From positions 1 through 64,000 of the forward strand of contig NZ_VKAA01000023.1 of the NCBI RefSeq assembly GCF_007096635.1: a DNA stretch of 64,000 nucleotides. Direction: 5' to 3'. Position 1 is the stretch's first letter, and each line of letters opens with the position of its first letter. Positions 8,169 through 16,520 of the stretch are shown here, piece after piece. Made by a program: the position numbers and the translations under genes. Origin of the DNA: Mycolicibacterium sp. 018/SC-01/001 (lineage in GTDB: Bacteria; Actinomycetota; Actinomycetes; Mycobacteriales; Mycobacteriaceae). The notes under the pieces were generated by a model. It was given only the letters and a program-made list of their open reading frames with translations, ran no database searches and was not told the origin of the DNA.

Positions 8169-8450
8169 GTGGCTGGAACCGTGAGCTGCGATCCGGATGG
8201 ACTGCGCGCATTCGCGGCTCTGTGCGGCGAGCACGCCAACGACATCGGTGTGCACCGCTGCCCGACTCCGCCGATGTTGCCGAAGCAGGCGACGTCATAG
8301 GCGGTGGCGCAACTTCACGACGCGACCGAGCGCCTTGCCGGTAACCTCGCTGAACGGATCACGTCGACTGCACGGGCCGCGGCAGAGGCGGCGAGCATGT
8401 ACTCCCGATCCGACACCGACTCCGGCGGACAGATCGAAGCAAGTCTGTAG
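8169..8450 (+). pseudogene. EspC-like (DUF2580) T7SS-associated gene with in-frame amber stop
   Basis: Read through a TAG at 8298-8300, this frame gives 93 codons that look like the EspC/DUF2580 family: CDPDGLRAFAALCGEHANDIG in the first part (quoted in pieces) and AVAQLHDATERLAGNLAERI after the stop. The end carries MYSRSD, which contains a YxxxD type VII secretion signal. The natural residue at the stop is probably serine (TCG to TAG would be one substitution). Similarity continues in the same frame on both sides, so this is a nonsense mutation and not a gene end. Start taken as GTG 8169. The final TAG overlaps the GTG of the toxin-like gene by one base, as in an operon. A GTG at 8304 could still start the C-terminal half. 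Confidence 0.7.
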
Positions 8451-9482
8451 TGATGCCCGGCGACGCCTTGCCCACACGGCTCCCCGCACTGACACGATCC
8501 GATATCGAGTCCTGGGATGTCGACCATCTCAGCGCCGCCGCCTCGGCCTGGAAATCGACAGCGCAGAGCTGGCAGGAAGGCTTCACAGCGGTCACTCAGC
8601 GATTCTCCGACCCGGCGGAACCGAATGGGTTGGATCGGCCGCCGACGCCGCGTCGCTACGCACCGATCGCGATCGTGTGCAGGTCGCGGGCTTAGCCGAT
8701 CGACTCGCCACCGCGGCAGCAGTTGCCGATCGCGGTGCCGACGACCTGCTGGCCGCAAAGCGGCAGGCGATGACATCGATCGGCAACGCCACGTGGGCCG
8801 GATTTCACGTCTCGGAGGACCTGTCGGTGCGCGATACCGTGACGACGGCTTCCAAGCCGCAACGGCTGATTCGCGACTTGCAGGCCCGGGTCTTCGCCGC
8901 GGAGATCAAGGCTGGGTCTCTGCATCTGGCCGCGACTGATCAGGCGGTCGCGTCCAAACTGAACACGTTCGCGGCAGGCTTCGGTCGACTTCCCTTTCCG
9001 CAAGGTCCCACGAAGGAACCTGCACCGCCGAAAGTGCCTATGCCGCCCCATGATCCGCGCGTTTGGGGCGCATGCCGCCTGGGTGGCGGCGACCCTGATA
9101 AGGTCGTGCGGACGTTTCATCGCGCTCCGCTGGTCGACGGGTTCAGCGCGATGCCCGGTGGCGACTCAGTCCTGTACTGCGGCAACGAAAAATTCGGCTT
9201 TTATCACATCGTCAACCGGCACGGCAGGACTGGTCGAACGTCGCGGCAGGACGCTTCCCCGGCACAGGAAACTGGCGCTACCTTGCTGACTACTCAATCG
9301 GCGCCACTCTCTCAGAGCCCGAAAAGACCGTCTACAACTCGAAGAACGACACCTTCATGGTTCAACGCAACTTCTACCGGATCACGGAAGGCGGCGCAGT
9401 TTACTCATTCACCTGCCGCGTGTTGGTATCCGCGTCGGACGGCAAGATCATCACCGCTTACCCCACATCGACTCCGATCTGA
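8450..9482 (+). pseudogene. WXG-type secreted toxin-like gene with two frameshifts
   Basis: Three consecutive frames combine into one protein of about 343 residues. Frame one (from ATG 8453) gives SDIESWDVDHLSAAASAWKS and WQEGFTAVTQRFSDP. Frame two (from about 8612) gives GTEWVGSAADAASL, the WXG turn of a helical T7SS hairpin, then a long alpha-helical region, a proline-rich linker (PFPQGPTKEPAPPKVPMPP) and the start of a C-terminal domain with FGFYHIVNRHG. Frame three (from about 9228) continues DWSNVAAGRFPGTGNWRYL to a TGA at 9480-9482. Each junction needs one extra base to restore reading. N-terminal helices plus a variable C-terminal domain match LXG/WXG polymorphic toxins; the HIVNRH motif recalls BECR-fold ribonucleases, which is only a guess. 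Shortly followed by a candidate immunity gene. Confidence 0.65.
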
Positions 9483-9503
9483 CCGAAGGCAGGAGGCCCT
9501 ATC

Positions 9504-9944
9504 GTGAACAACTACTCGGAGCAAAGCAATCTCATCAAGCAGATCCTCGAACCGGTCCTAGACGTCTCCACGTTGACGGCCACGAGCCCGTCGGTCTTCG
9601 AGGCGGGAGCTCCCTGGGAGCGAACCGTCTTCAGGTGGAGCTCGTCCCGCACAAGCGAGGACCGTTCGGTCGCCGTCTACGTCGGAACAGTCAGCGACGG
9701 AGCGCAGAAAGCCGCCGAGATCCGAGACATGATTGCAACCGAGACGATGCCGGGAGACGATGCGTTCGAGCTGGCGGCATCAAACGACGGTGAGTATGTG
9801 TTCACGCTCGGCTACCTGGGCCGTGTCACCGCTCTCGCCGGAGTTTGCCAGGTCGACATCTTTCCGTCGCCCGCCACCTCGCTGACCTCGCTCGCCGAAC
9901 CGGCGCTGCAGATCGCACGGACCGTCGGCACCTCGCAGCCCTAG
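9504..9944 (+). CDS. Hypothetical protein, candidate immunity partner of the toxin-like gene
   Basis: Intact protein of 146 residues with no signal peptide and no family I recognise. It has a short helical start (NNYSEQSNLIKQILEPVLDV), then alternating strands and loops (WERTVFRWSSS, RSVAVYVGTVSDGAQKAAEI, EYVFTLGYLGRVTALAG), and ends in a helix. The GTG at 9504 has a strong AGGAGG 7 nt upstream, and the gene starts 21 bp after the toxin-like gene on the same strand. A small acidic single-copy gene directly downstream of a polymorphic toxin is the usual place for an immunity gene; that is the basis of the call. Its stop shares two bases with the convergent stop of the sugar porter gene. Confidence 0.55.
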   Translation: MNNYSEQSNLIKQILEPVLDVSTLTATSPSVFEAGAPWERTVFRWSSSRTSEDRSVAVYVGTVSDGAQKAAEIRDMIATETMPGDDAFELAASNDGEYVFTLGYLGRVTALAGVCQVDIFPSPATSLTSLAEPALQIARTVGTSQP

Positions 9945-11413
9945 CCGGCGGCGGTCTTGTCCTGCTGCAGGATCTCGCCGTGCATGTCCTCCAGCGACAC
10001 GCCCTTGGTCTCCATCACCCAGCGCCAGACGAACAGACCGGACAACACCGCGCACAGGCCGTAGAAGCCGTACGCCAGGCCGAGGTGCTCGCGCAGGCCC
10101 GGGAACGTCACTGTGATCAGCCAGTTGGCCGCCCACTGACCGGCGGCGGCCAGGCCCAGGGCGGCGGCGCGGATGCGGTTGGGGAACATCTCGCCGAGCA
10201 GCACCCACACCACCGGGCCCCAGGACATGCCGAACGCGACGACGAAGAGATTGGCCGCGATCAGTGCGATGACGCCCGACGCCCCCGGCAGGCTCGGGGT
10301 GCCATCGGGGTTGACGGTGGCCTGACCGAAGATCACCGCCATCGTGATCAACGTGACCGCCATCCCGGTCGAACCGATGAGCAGCAGCGGCTTGCGCCCG
10401 ATCTTGTCGATCAGCGCGATCGCGATCAGCGTGGTCAACACGTTGATCACCGAGGTGATCACGGTGTAGATCGCGGACTGATCGGCGCTGAACCCGACGG
10501 CCTGCCACAGCACGTTGCTGTAGTAGAAGATCACGTTGATACCGACGAACTGCTGGAAGATCGACAGCCCCAGGCCCACCCAGACGATGCCGTAGATCCC
10601 GCCGGTCGGCTTCTTCATGTCCCGCCAGGACGGTTTGTCCTCGCGCTCCAGCGTCTCCTGGATCCGGCTGATCGTGATCTCGAGGTTCTTCTGACCCAGC
10701 AGGCGGGTCAGCACCCGGCGTGCCTCCGGGATCTTGTGCGTGGCAACCAGATAGCGCGGCGACTCGGGGATGGTGAACGCGAGCACGCCGTAGAGCACGG
10801 CGGGCACCGCCATCGCCAGGAACATCCACCGCCACGCGTCCAGCCCCAGCCACAGCGGCTCGTTGGGCCCTCCGGCGAGCCACTGCAGCAGATAGTTGAT
10901 GGCGAAGGACGCGAAGATGCCCGACACGATCGCGAGCTGCTGCAGAGAACCCAACCGGCCGCGAATGCCGGGCGGCGAGGTCTCGGCGATGTAGGCGGGC
11001 GCGATCACCGAGGCGACGCCCACGCCGATGCCGCCGACGATCCGGAACAGCACCACCGTCCACACCTCGTGCGCGAAGCCGGTACCGAAGGCGCTGATGA
11101 GGAACAGCACCGCGGCGATCTTCATGACCGCGATGCGGCCGATCTTGTCCGCGATCCGGCCCGCGGTCATCGCACCCACGGCCGCACCGAGCAGCGCGGA
11201 GGCCACCGCGAAGCCCAGCTCGGCGTTGCCGATGCCGAAGTCCTCCTGGATGGAGTCGACCGCTCCGTTGATGACCGCGCTGTCGTAGCCGAACAGGAGC
11301 CCGCCGAGCGCGGCGACGGACGCGATACGTATTGCGGTCTTGCCCGACGAGAAGTCCTCGTCCTGGGCGAAGATCTCGGGGCCATCCCCGACTGGACCAC
11401 CGTGACCGGCCAT
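9941..11413 (-). CDS. glcP: MFS sugar porter, GlcP-like
   Basis: Proton-coupled sugar transporter of 490 residues with 12 predicted membrane segments. Sugar-porter signatures are present: GGLLFGYDSAVINGA in helix 1, GRIADKIGR between helices 2 and 3, RGRLGSLQQLAIVSGI in helices 4-5, PESPRYL before the central loop, QQFVGINVIFYYSNVLWQ in helix 7 (quoted in parts), and IDKIGRKPLL between helices 8 and 9. In M. smegmatis the glucose permease GlcP is, from memory, also the neighbour of hisE, so the same gene is likely. The central loop has the usual basic helix (RRVLTRLLGQKNLEI). A CRP-like site lies 22 bp upstream of the ATG. Confidence 0.85.
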   Translation of the reverse strand: MAGHGGPVGDGPEIFAQDEDFSSGKTAIRIASVAALGGLLFGYDSAVINGAVDSIQEDFGIGNAELGFAVASALLGAAVGAMTAGRIADKIGRIAVMKIAAVLFLISAFGTGFAHEVWTVVLFRIVGGIGVGVASVIAPAYIAETSPPGIRGRLGSLQQLAIVSGIFASFAINYLLQWLAGGPNEPLWLGLDAWRWMFLAMAVPAVLYGVLAFTIPESPRYLVATHKIPEARRVLTRLLGQKNLEITISRIQETLEREDKPSWRDMKKPTGGIYGIVWVGLGLSIFQQFVGINVIFYYSNVLWQAVGFSADQSAIYTVITSVINVLTTLIAIALIDKIGRKPLLLIGSTGMAVTLITMAVIFGQATVNPDGTPSLPGASGVIALIAANLFVVAFGMSWGPVVWVLLGEMFPNRIRAAALGLAAAGQWAANWLITVTFPGLREHLGLAYGFYGLCAVLSGLFVWRWVMETKGVSLEDMHGEILQQDKTAAG

Positions 11414-11435
11414 CAGACACCCTTCCGCACCGTTG

Positions 11436-11451
11436 CGTGATACCCGTCACA
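11436..11451. promoter_or_regulatory. CRP-like site upstream of glcP
   Basis: On the plus strand CGTGA-TACCCG-TCACA matches TGTGA-N6-TCACA at 9 of 10 positions. It lies 22 bp upstream of the glcP start codon, close enough to overlap the core promoter, so it might repress as easily as activate. No binding evidence. Confidence 0.45.
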
Positions 11452-11501
11452 TTCAATCACTGGTGACCGGCGGTCGGGAGCATTCCCACAAGTGCGGGGA
11501 T

Positions 11502-12179
11502 TTACGCGCTGCGCAACTCGCTGTCGATCTCGCTGAAGATGCGCCGCAGGTCTTGCGCGCCGAGACCCGTCAGCGATTCGGCATGACGGCGCCGGATACC
11601 ACCGGGCACGGGGACGTCGTTGGGCACCACCAACACTGCGCAGCCGGCCTTCTCCGCGGCCGCCGCACCGGTGACGGAGTCCTCGACCGCCAGGCACGCG
11701 GCAGGCCGCAGTTCCAACAGCTCGGCCGCCCTCAGGTAGGGGTCGGGCTCGGGTTTGCCGCTGTCCACCTCGTCGGCACACACCGTCACCGTAAAGTAGT
11801 GCCGCCCAATGCTGTTGAGTGCGCGTTCGGTCAGGGCGCGCTGGGTGTTGGTCACCAGCGCCATGGGAACGTCAGCTGCAGCAAGCGAATCGAGCATCTC
11901 CCGGGCACCGTCGCACCACGGCAGGCCACGGTCGAACAGCTCGCCGGTGTAGGCGTGCAACCAGCGAATCGACTCGGCCATCGCCCCCGGATCGGGGTCG
12001 AGGCCCAGCTCCGTGTACACGGTGACCATCGTCTCCTGCGCCGACGCGCCGACCAGCGCGGTCCTCGTCTCACGGCTCATCTCACCGCCGAGCGATTCGT
12101 AGAGAGCCGCCAGTGAGATGTCCCAGAGTTTTTCGGAGTCGACGAGCGTGCCGTCCATGTCCCACAGCACCGCTTCCAC
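11502..12179 (-). CDS. HAD-superfamily phosphatase (beta-phosphoglucomutase-like)
   Basis: Cytosolic hydrolase of 225 residues with all four HAD motifs: motif I WDMDGTLVDSE (nucleophile Asp8 and acid/base Asp10), motif II LVTNTQRAL, motif III lysine in SGKPEPDPYL, and motif IV VEDSVTGAAAA. The helical cap between motif I and II is of the subclass I type found in phosphoglycolate phosphatase and beta-phosphoglucomutase. Substrate is not evident; a sugar phosphate is possible since it is next to a sugar porter, but the two are separated by 88 bp including a promoter region. It is on the same strand as metH and the broken PPOX gene upstream. Confidence 0.85.
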   Translation of the reverse strand: MEAVLWDMDGTLVDSEKLWDISLAALYESLGGEMSRETRTALVGASAQETMVTVYTELGLDPDPGAMAESIRWLHAYTGELFDRGLPWCDGAREMLDSLAAADVPMALVTNTQRALTERALNSIGRHYFTVTVCADEVDSGKPEPDPYLRAAELLELRPAACLAVEDSVTGAAAAEKAGCAVLVVPNDVPVPGGIRRRHAESLTGLGAQDLRRIFSEIDSELRSA

Positions 12180-12245
12180 CCCGCAATTGTGTCACGCGCG
12201 CCCTGACCCGAGCCAATCTGCGACCGGCACTGAGGCGACGATCAC

Positions 12246-12672
12246 TCACCCTCGCGGGGGCCGCGGCCCCGGGTGGTCGGGCTCCAGCGCCGGGAGCCCG
12301 TCGATGCTGCGTCCGTTGTCGCCGGCGATGCGCCGGGCGAACTTCTCCTCGTCCACCCTGGTGTGGTAGTCGTCGAGTACCGGCCGCTCGCCGACCAGCT
12401 CGTAGTAGGGCACCGCGAAGCCGCACGCATCGGCGATGCGCTCGACGTCGACGACGACGGCCGCCCGAAGCCCCGGATGCAGCGCACCGAAACACGAAGC
12501 GACACGCTCGAACTCGGCCTCATCGGGGCGGATGACCCGACCCGTCCCGATACCCCTTCGGTGAGACGTTGACGCGCCCGCCGTCGGACGGAGCGGTGGC
12601 CACGAAGAACATGGCCTGTTCGGCGATGAAGTCGCGCAGGGCTGCATCCAGGCGCTCGAACTCCGTCGCCAC
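12246..12672 (-). pseudogene. PPOX-family flavoprotein gene with internal deletion
   Basis: The reading frame starting at GTG 12672 encodes VATEFERLDAALRDFI and FFVATAPSDGGRVNVSPKGY, the N terminus of a mycobacterial pyridoxamine-phosphate-oxidase-like protein. It then stops within about 20 codons. A second frame beginning near 12550 gives RVIRPDEAEFERVAS, then FGALHPGLRAAVVVDVERI and a normal C terminus (GERPVLDDYHTRVDEEKFAR in part) ending at 12246. Compared with intact family members recalled from memory, about 60 residues of the middle barrel are missing at the junction and the frame is shifted. This is more than a base-calling error. The start follows the metH stop by 4 bp, so the intact ancestor was in the metH operon. 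Confidence 0.75.
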
Positions 12673-12676
12673 CCGC

Positions 12677-15600
12677 TCAGTCCTCGGGGTTGTATCCGAG
12701 GTTTGGCGCGAGCCAGCGCTCGGCCTCGGCCAACGTCCAGCCCTTTCGCTTGGCGTAGTCGGCGACCTGGTCCTGCGCCAGCCGGCCGATGACGAAGTAC
12801 TGCGACTGCGGATGCGAGAAGTACCAGCCGCTGACCGCGGCGCCGGGCCACATCGCCATGGACTCGGTCAGCTCGATGCCGGTCCGCTTCGTCACATCGA
12901 GCAGGTCGAACAGCGTCACCTTCTCGGTGTGCTCGGGGCACGCCGGATAGCCTGGCGCAGGCCGTATTCCGACGTAGCGCTCCCCGATCAGCGCCTGGTT
13001 GTCCAGATGCTCGTCAGGCTGGTACCCCCAGAACTCCGTGCGGACCCGCTGGTGCATCCGTTCGGCGAACGCCTCGGCGAGCCGGTCGGCGAGCGACTCC
13101 AGCAGGATCGCGTTGTAGTCGTCGTTTGCCGCCTTGAACTCGGCGATCTTGTCGCCGCCGCCCAGCCCCGCGGTCACCGCGAATGCACCGACGTGATCGG
13201 CGAGCCCCGTGTCCTTCGGCGCGATGAAGTCGCCCAGCGACCGGTTCGGCACGCCGTCGCGATGCTCACCCTGCTGACGCAGGTTGCGCAGCGTCGTGAG
13301 CACCTCGGTGCGACTCTCGTCGGTGTAGACCTCGATGTCGTCACCCACCGCGTTGGCCGCGAAGAAGCCGATGACCCCGTTGGCCGTCAGCCACTTCTCC
13401 TTGATCGCGGTGTCGAGCATCTCCTGGGCGTCGTCGTAGAGCTTGCGCGCGGCCTCACCCGAGGCGGGGTTGTTCAGGATGTCGGGGAAACGCCCCTTCA
13501 TCTCCCAGGCGTTGAAGAACGGCTGCCAGTCGATGTACTCGCGCAGCTCGGCCAGGTCGTAGTCGAGGAATTCACGCACGCCGAGCCCCTGCGCCGGCAC
13601 CGGTGGCGTGTAGCCCTCCCACTCGATCGGCGTCCGGTTGGCCCGGGCCTTCTCCAGCGTCAGCATCGGCCGTTCGTTCTTCTGGGCATGCCGCTCGCGC
13701 AACGAGGCGTAGTCCTTCGCGGTCGCCTCCAGCAGAGCCGGCCGCTGCTTGTCGTCCAGCAGGGCCGCAGCAACCGGCACCGAGCGCGAGGCGTCCTTCA
13801 CCCACACCACGGGACCGCTGCGCCGCGGCGCCACCTTGACCGCCGTGTGGGCGCGCGACGTCGTCGCACCGCCGATCAGCAGCGGGATCTCCAGACCGCG
13901 GCGCTCCATCTCGACGGCGAAGTTGACCATCTCGTCGAGTGACGGCGTGATCAGACCCGAGAGCCCGATGATGTCGGCGTCGTATTCCTCGGCGGCCGCC
14001 AGGATCTTGTCTGCGGGCACCATCACGCCCAGATCGATGACCTCGAAGTTGTTGCACTGCAACACGACTCCGACGATGTTCTTGCCGATGTCGTGTACGT
14101 CGCCCTTGACCGTGGCCATGATGATCGTGCCGTTGGTGTCCTTGGCGCTCGCGGTGCCGTTCTCCTCCTTCTCCTTCTCGATGAACGGAAGCAGATACGC
14201 CACAGCCTTTTTCATCACGCGCGCGGACTTGACCACCTGGGGGAGGAACATCTTGCCCGAGCCGAACAGATCGCCGACGACGTTCATCCCGTCCATCAGC
14301 GGACCCTCGATCACCTCGATCGGACGGCCGCCGGCCGCGGCGATCTCGGCGCGCAACTCCTCGGTGTCGTCGTTGACGTGGGCATCGATGCCCTTGACCA
14401 GGGCGTGCGTGATGCGCTCGCGCACCGGCAGACTGCGCCACTCCGCGACACCCGCGTCGCCGGCGTCGTCGGTCTTGTTGAAGCGCTCGGCGATCTCCAG
14501 CAGCCGCTCGGCCGCGTCGGGCCGCCGGTTGAGCACGACGTCTTCGATGCGGTCCCGCAACTCAGGGTCGATCGAGTCGTAGGGCACCAGCGCACCGGCG
14601 TTGACGATGCCCATGTCGAGCCCCGCCTTGACGGCGTGGAACAGGAACACCGAGTGGATGGCCTCGCGCACCGGGTTGTTGCCGCGGAACGAGAACGACA
14701 CGTTGGAGATACCGCCGGAGATGTGCACCCCGGGCAGGTTCTCCTTGATCCACGCGCAGGCCTCGATGAAGTCGATGCCATAGGTGGCGTGCTCCTCGAT
14801 GCCGGTGGCCAGCGCGAAGCAGTTCGGATCGAAGATGATGTCCTCGGCCGGGAAGCCGACGTCCTCGGTCAGGATGCGGTAGGCCCGGCCGCAGATCTCC
14901 TTGCGGCGCTCCAGGTTGTCGGCCTGGCCCTGCTCGTCGAACGCCATCACGACCACGGCTGCGCCGTACTTGCGGCACAGCTGCGCCTCGCGGACGAACT
15001 TCTCCTCGCCTTCCTTGAGCGAGATCGAGTTCACGATCGGTTTGCCCTGGACGTTCTTCAGGCCGGCCTCGATGACCTCCCACTTGGACGAGTCGATCAT
15101 CACCGGTACGCGGGAGATGTCGGGTTCGGCGGCGATCAGCTTGGTGAACCTGTCCATCGCGGCGACGCCGTCGATCATGCCCTCGTCCATGTTGATGTCG
15201 ATGACCTGCGCGCCGACCTCGACCTGCTGCAGCGCCACCGACAGCGCACTGTCGTAGTCCTCAGCCTTGATCAGGTTGCGGAACCGGGCCGAGCCGGTGA
15301 TGTTCGTGCGCTCACCGATGTTGACGAACAGCGAGTCGGAGGTGATGTTGAGCGGTTCCAGCCCCGAGAGCCGGGTGGCGACGGGGATCTCGGGCACCGC
15401 GCGGGGTGCCTTGCCCTCGACCACCTTCGCGATCTCGGCGATGTGGGGCGGTGCGGTACCGCAGCAGCCGCCCACGAGGTTGACCAGACCGTCCTCGGCG
15501 AACTCGGCGATGTACGACGCCTGCCGTTCCGGCGATTCGTCGTACTCACCGAACGCGTTGGGCAGACCGGCGTTCGGATAGCAGGACACGAACGTGTCGG

Positions 15601-16426
15601 CGATGCGGGCCACCTCGGCGATGTAGGGCCGCATCTCCGGCGCGCCGAGCGCGCAGTTCAGCCCCACAGCCAGCGGCCGGGCGTGCCGGATGGCGTTCCA
15701 GAACGCCTCGGTCACCTGGCCGGAGAGGGTGCGGCCGGATGCGTCGGTGATGGTGCCCGAGATGATCAACGGCCAGCGGCGACCGCGCTGCTCGAACAGC
15801 GTCTCCACGGCGAACACCGCCGCCTTGGCGTTGAGCGAGTCGAAGATCGTCTCGATGATCAGCAGGTCGGAGCCACCGTCGACCAGACCTTCGGCCGCTT
15901 CGAGGTAGGCCGCGACCAGCTGGTCGTAGGACACGTTGCGGGCGCCGGGATCGTTGACGTCCGGCGAGATCGACGCGGTCCGCGTCGTGGGTCCGATCGC
16001 GCCGGCGACGTAGCGGGGCTTCTCGGGGGTGCTGTACTCGTCGGCGGCCCGGCGTGCGAGGGCTGCACCGGCATAGTTCAGCTCGTAGCTGAAGTCGGCC
16101 ATGTCGTAATCGGCGAGTGAGACGGCGTTCGCGTTGAACGTGTTCGTCTCGAGAATGTCCGCGCCCGCGTCGAGGTACTCCCGGTGGATGCCCTCGATGA
16201 TCTGCGGCTGCGTCAGGGTCAGCAGATCGTTGTTGCCCTGCAGCGCGGTCGGCCACTCGGTGAACCGGTCACCGCGGTACCCCGCCTCGTCCGGACGGTC
16301 ACGCTGGATCGCCGTGCCCATCGCGCCGTCGATCACCAGGATGCGCTCGCGCAGCGCGGCCTGCAGTTCTTCAGTGCAGTCCGGGCGGACGTTGGGCGTG
16401 AACTCGGTTGCTGTAGCAGCAGTCAC
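12677..16426 (-). CDS. metH: Cobalamin-dependent methionine synthase MetH
   Basis: Transfers the methyl group of 5-methyltetrahydrofolate to homocysteine through methylcobalamin. The 1249-residue protein has the four modules in order: homocysteine/zinc domain (opening ILVIDGAMGTAIQR; zinc cysteines include VNLVGGCCGT), pterin-binding domain (NIGERTNITGSARF, about residue 375 on), B12 domain with lower-ligand motif DVHDIGKNIVGVV, and a C-terminal SAM reactivation domain (about 940 on) that includes RPAPGYPACPEH. I chose the GTG at 16426: it has an AGGAAGGAG site 6 nt upstream and sits right after a riboswitch, while the in-frame upstream part would run through that RNA. Counterpart of Rv2124c. 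Confidence 0.96.
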   Translation of the reverse strand: MTAATATEFTPNVRPDCTEELQAALRERILVIDGAMGTAIQRDRPDEAGYRGDRFTEWPTALQGNNDLLTLTQPQIIEGIHREYLDAGADILETNTFNANAVSLADYDMADFSYELNYAGAALARRAADEYSTPEKPRYVAGAIGPTTRTASISPDVNDPGARNVSYDQLVAAYLEAAEGLVDGGSDLLIIETIFDSLNAKAAVFAVETLFEQRGRRWPLIISGTITDASGRTLSGQVTEAFWNAIRHARPLAVGLNCALGAPEMRPYIAEVARIADTFVSCYPNAGLPNAFGEYDESPERQASYIAEFAEDGLVNLVGGCCGTAPPHIAEIAKVVEGKAPRAVPEIPVATRLSGLEPLNITSDSLFVNIGERTNITGSARFRNLIKAEDYDSALSVALQQVEVGAQVIDINMDEGMIDGVAAMDRFTKLIAAEPDISRVPVMIDSSKWEVIEAGLKNVQGKPIVNSISLKEGEEKFVREAQLCRKYGAAVVVMAFDEQGQADNLERRKEICGRAYRILTEDVGFPAEDIIFDPNCFALATGIEEHATYGIDFIEACAWIKENLPGVHISGGISNVSFSFRGNNPVREAIHSVFLFHAVKAGLDMGIVNAGALVPYDSIDPELRDRIEDVVLNRRPDAAERLLEIAERFNKTDDAGDAGVAEWRSLPVRERITHALVKGIDAHVNDDTEELRAEIAAAGGRPIEVIEGPLMDGMNVVGDLFGSGKMFLPQVVKSARVMKKAVAYLLPFIEKEKEENGTASAKDTNGTIIMATVKGDVHDIGKNIVGVVLQCNNFEVIDLGVMVPADKILAAAEEYDADIIGLSGLITPSLDEMVNFAVEMERRGLEIPLLIGGATTSRAHTAVKVAPRRSGPVVWVKDASRSVPVAAALLDDKQRPALLEATAKDYASLRERHAQKNERPMLTLEKARANRTPIEWEGYTPPVPAQGLGVREFLDYDLAELREYIDWQPFFNAWEMKGRFPDILNNPASGEAARKLYDDAQEMLDTAIKEKWLTANGVIGFFAANAVGDDIEVYTDESRTEVLTTLRNLRQQGEHRDGVPNRSLGDFIAPKDTGLADHVGAFAVTAGLGGGDKIAEFKAANDDYNAILLESLADRLAEAFAERMHQRVRTEFWGYQPDEHLDNQALIGERYVGIRPAPGYPACPEHTEKVTLFDLLDVTKRTGIELTESMAMWPGAAVSGWYFSHPQSQYFVIGRLAQDQVADYAKRKGWTLAEAERWLAPNLGYNPED

Positions 16427-16433
16427 GTGCACT

Positions 16434-16450
16434 CCTTCCTTGACGGAAGG
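16434..16450 (-). promoter_or_regulatory. metH: Shine-Dalgarno-masking hairpin between SAH aptamer and metH
   Basis: On the minus strand CCTTCC (16450-16445) can pair with GGAAGG (16439-16434), loop GTCAA. GGAAGG is the metH ribosome site. The CCT of the masking arm is also the last three bases of the aptamer P4 strand, so SAH-stabilised P4 should free the ribosome site: an ON switch acting on translation. Confidence 0.7.
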
Positions 16451-16520
16451 CGTCCTTGACTCTGCCGAGCGTGGCGGATACCGGCGGTAGCGACCGGGAC
16501 CCGTTGCAACGCCTCTCGAC
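16448..16520 (-). ncRNA. S-adenosylhomocysteine (SAH) riboswitch upstream of metH
   Basis: Read on the minus strand. P1 forms between GTCGAG (16520-16515) and CTCGGC (16469-16464), 6 pairs. The conserved AGGCGTTGCAAC follows at once (16514-16503). P2 is a 9-bp hairpin with one mismatch, GGGTCCCGG with CCGGTATCC. The pseudoknot helix P4 pairs AGGCGT (16514-16509) with ACGCCT (16453-16448), 6 of 6. The 10-nt gap between P1 and P4 strands equals that of the crystallised SAH aptamer as I remember it. Helices are kept while bases differ from the proteobacterial examples, which speaks for covariation. SAH is the product of SAM-dependent methylation, so metH control fits the class. Confidence 0.85.

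Noticed and set aside
9845..11440. Open frame opposite glcP
   Set aside because: His/Arg/Asp-rich, no fold; the membrane segments and sugar-porter motifs are on the minus strand.
14093..16120. Long open frame opposite metH
   Set aside because: Mirror of metH codon bias; rich in His, Asp, Val and Arg with no recognisable fold. MetH motifs on the other strand are complete.
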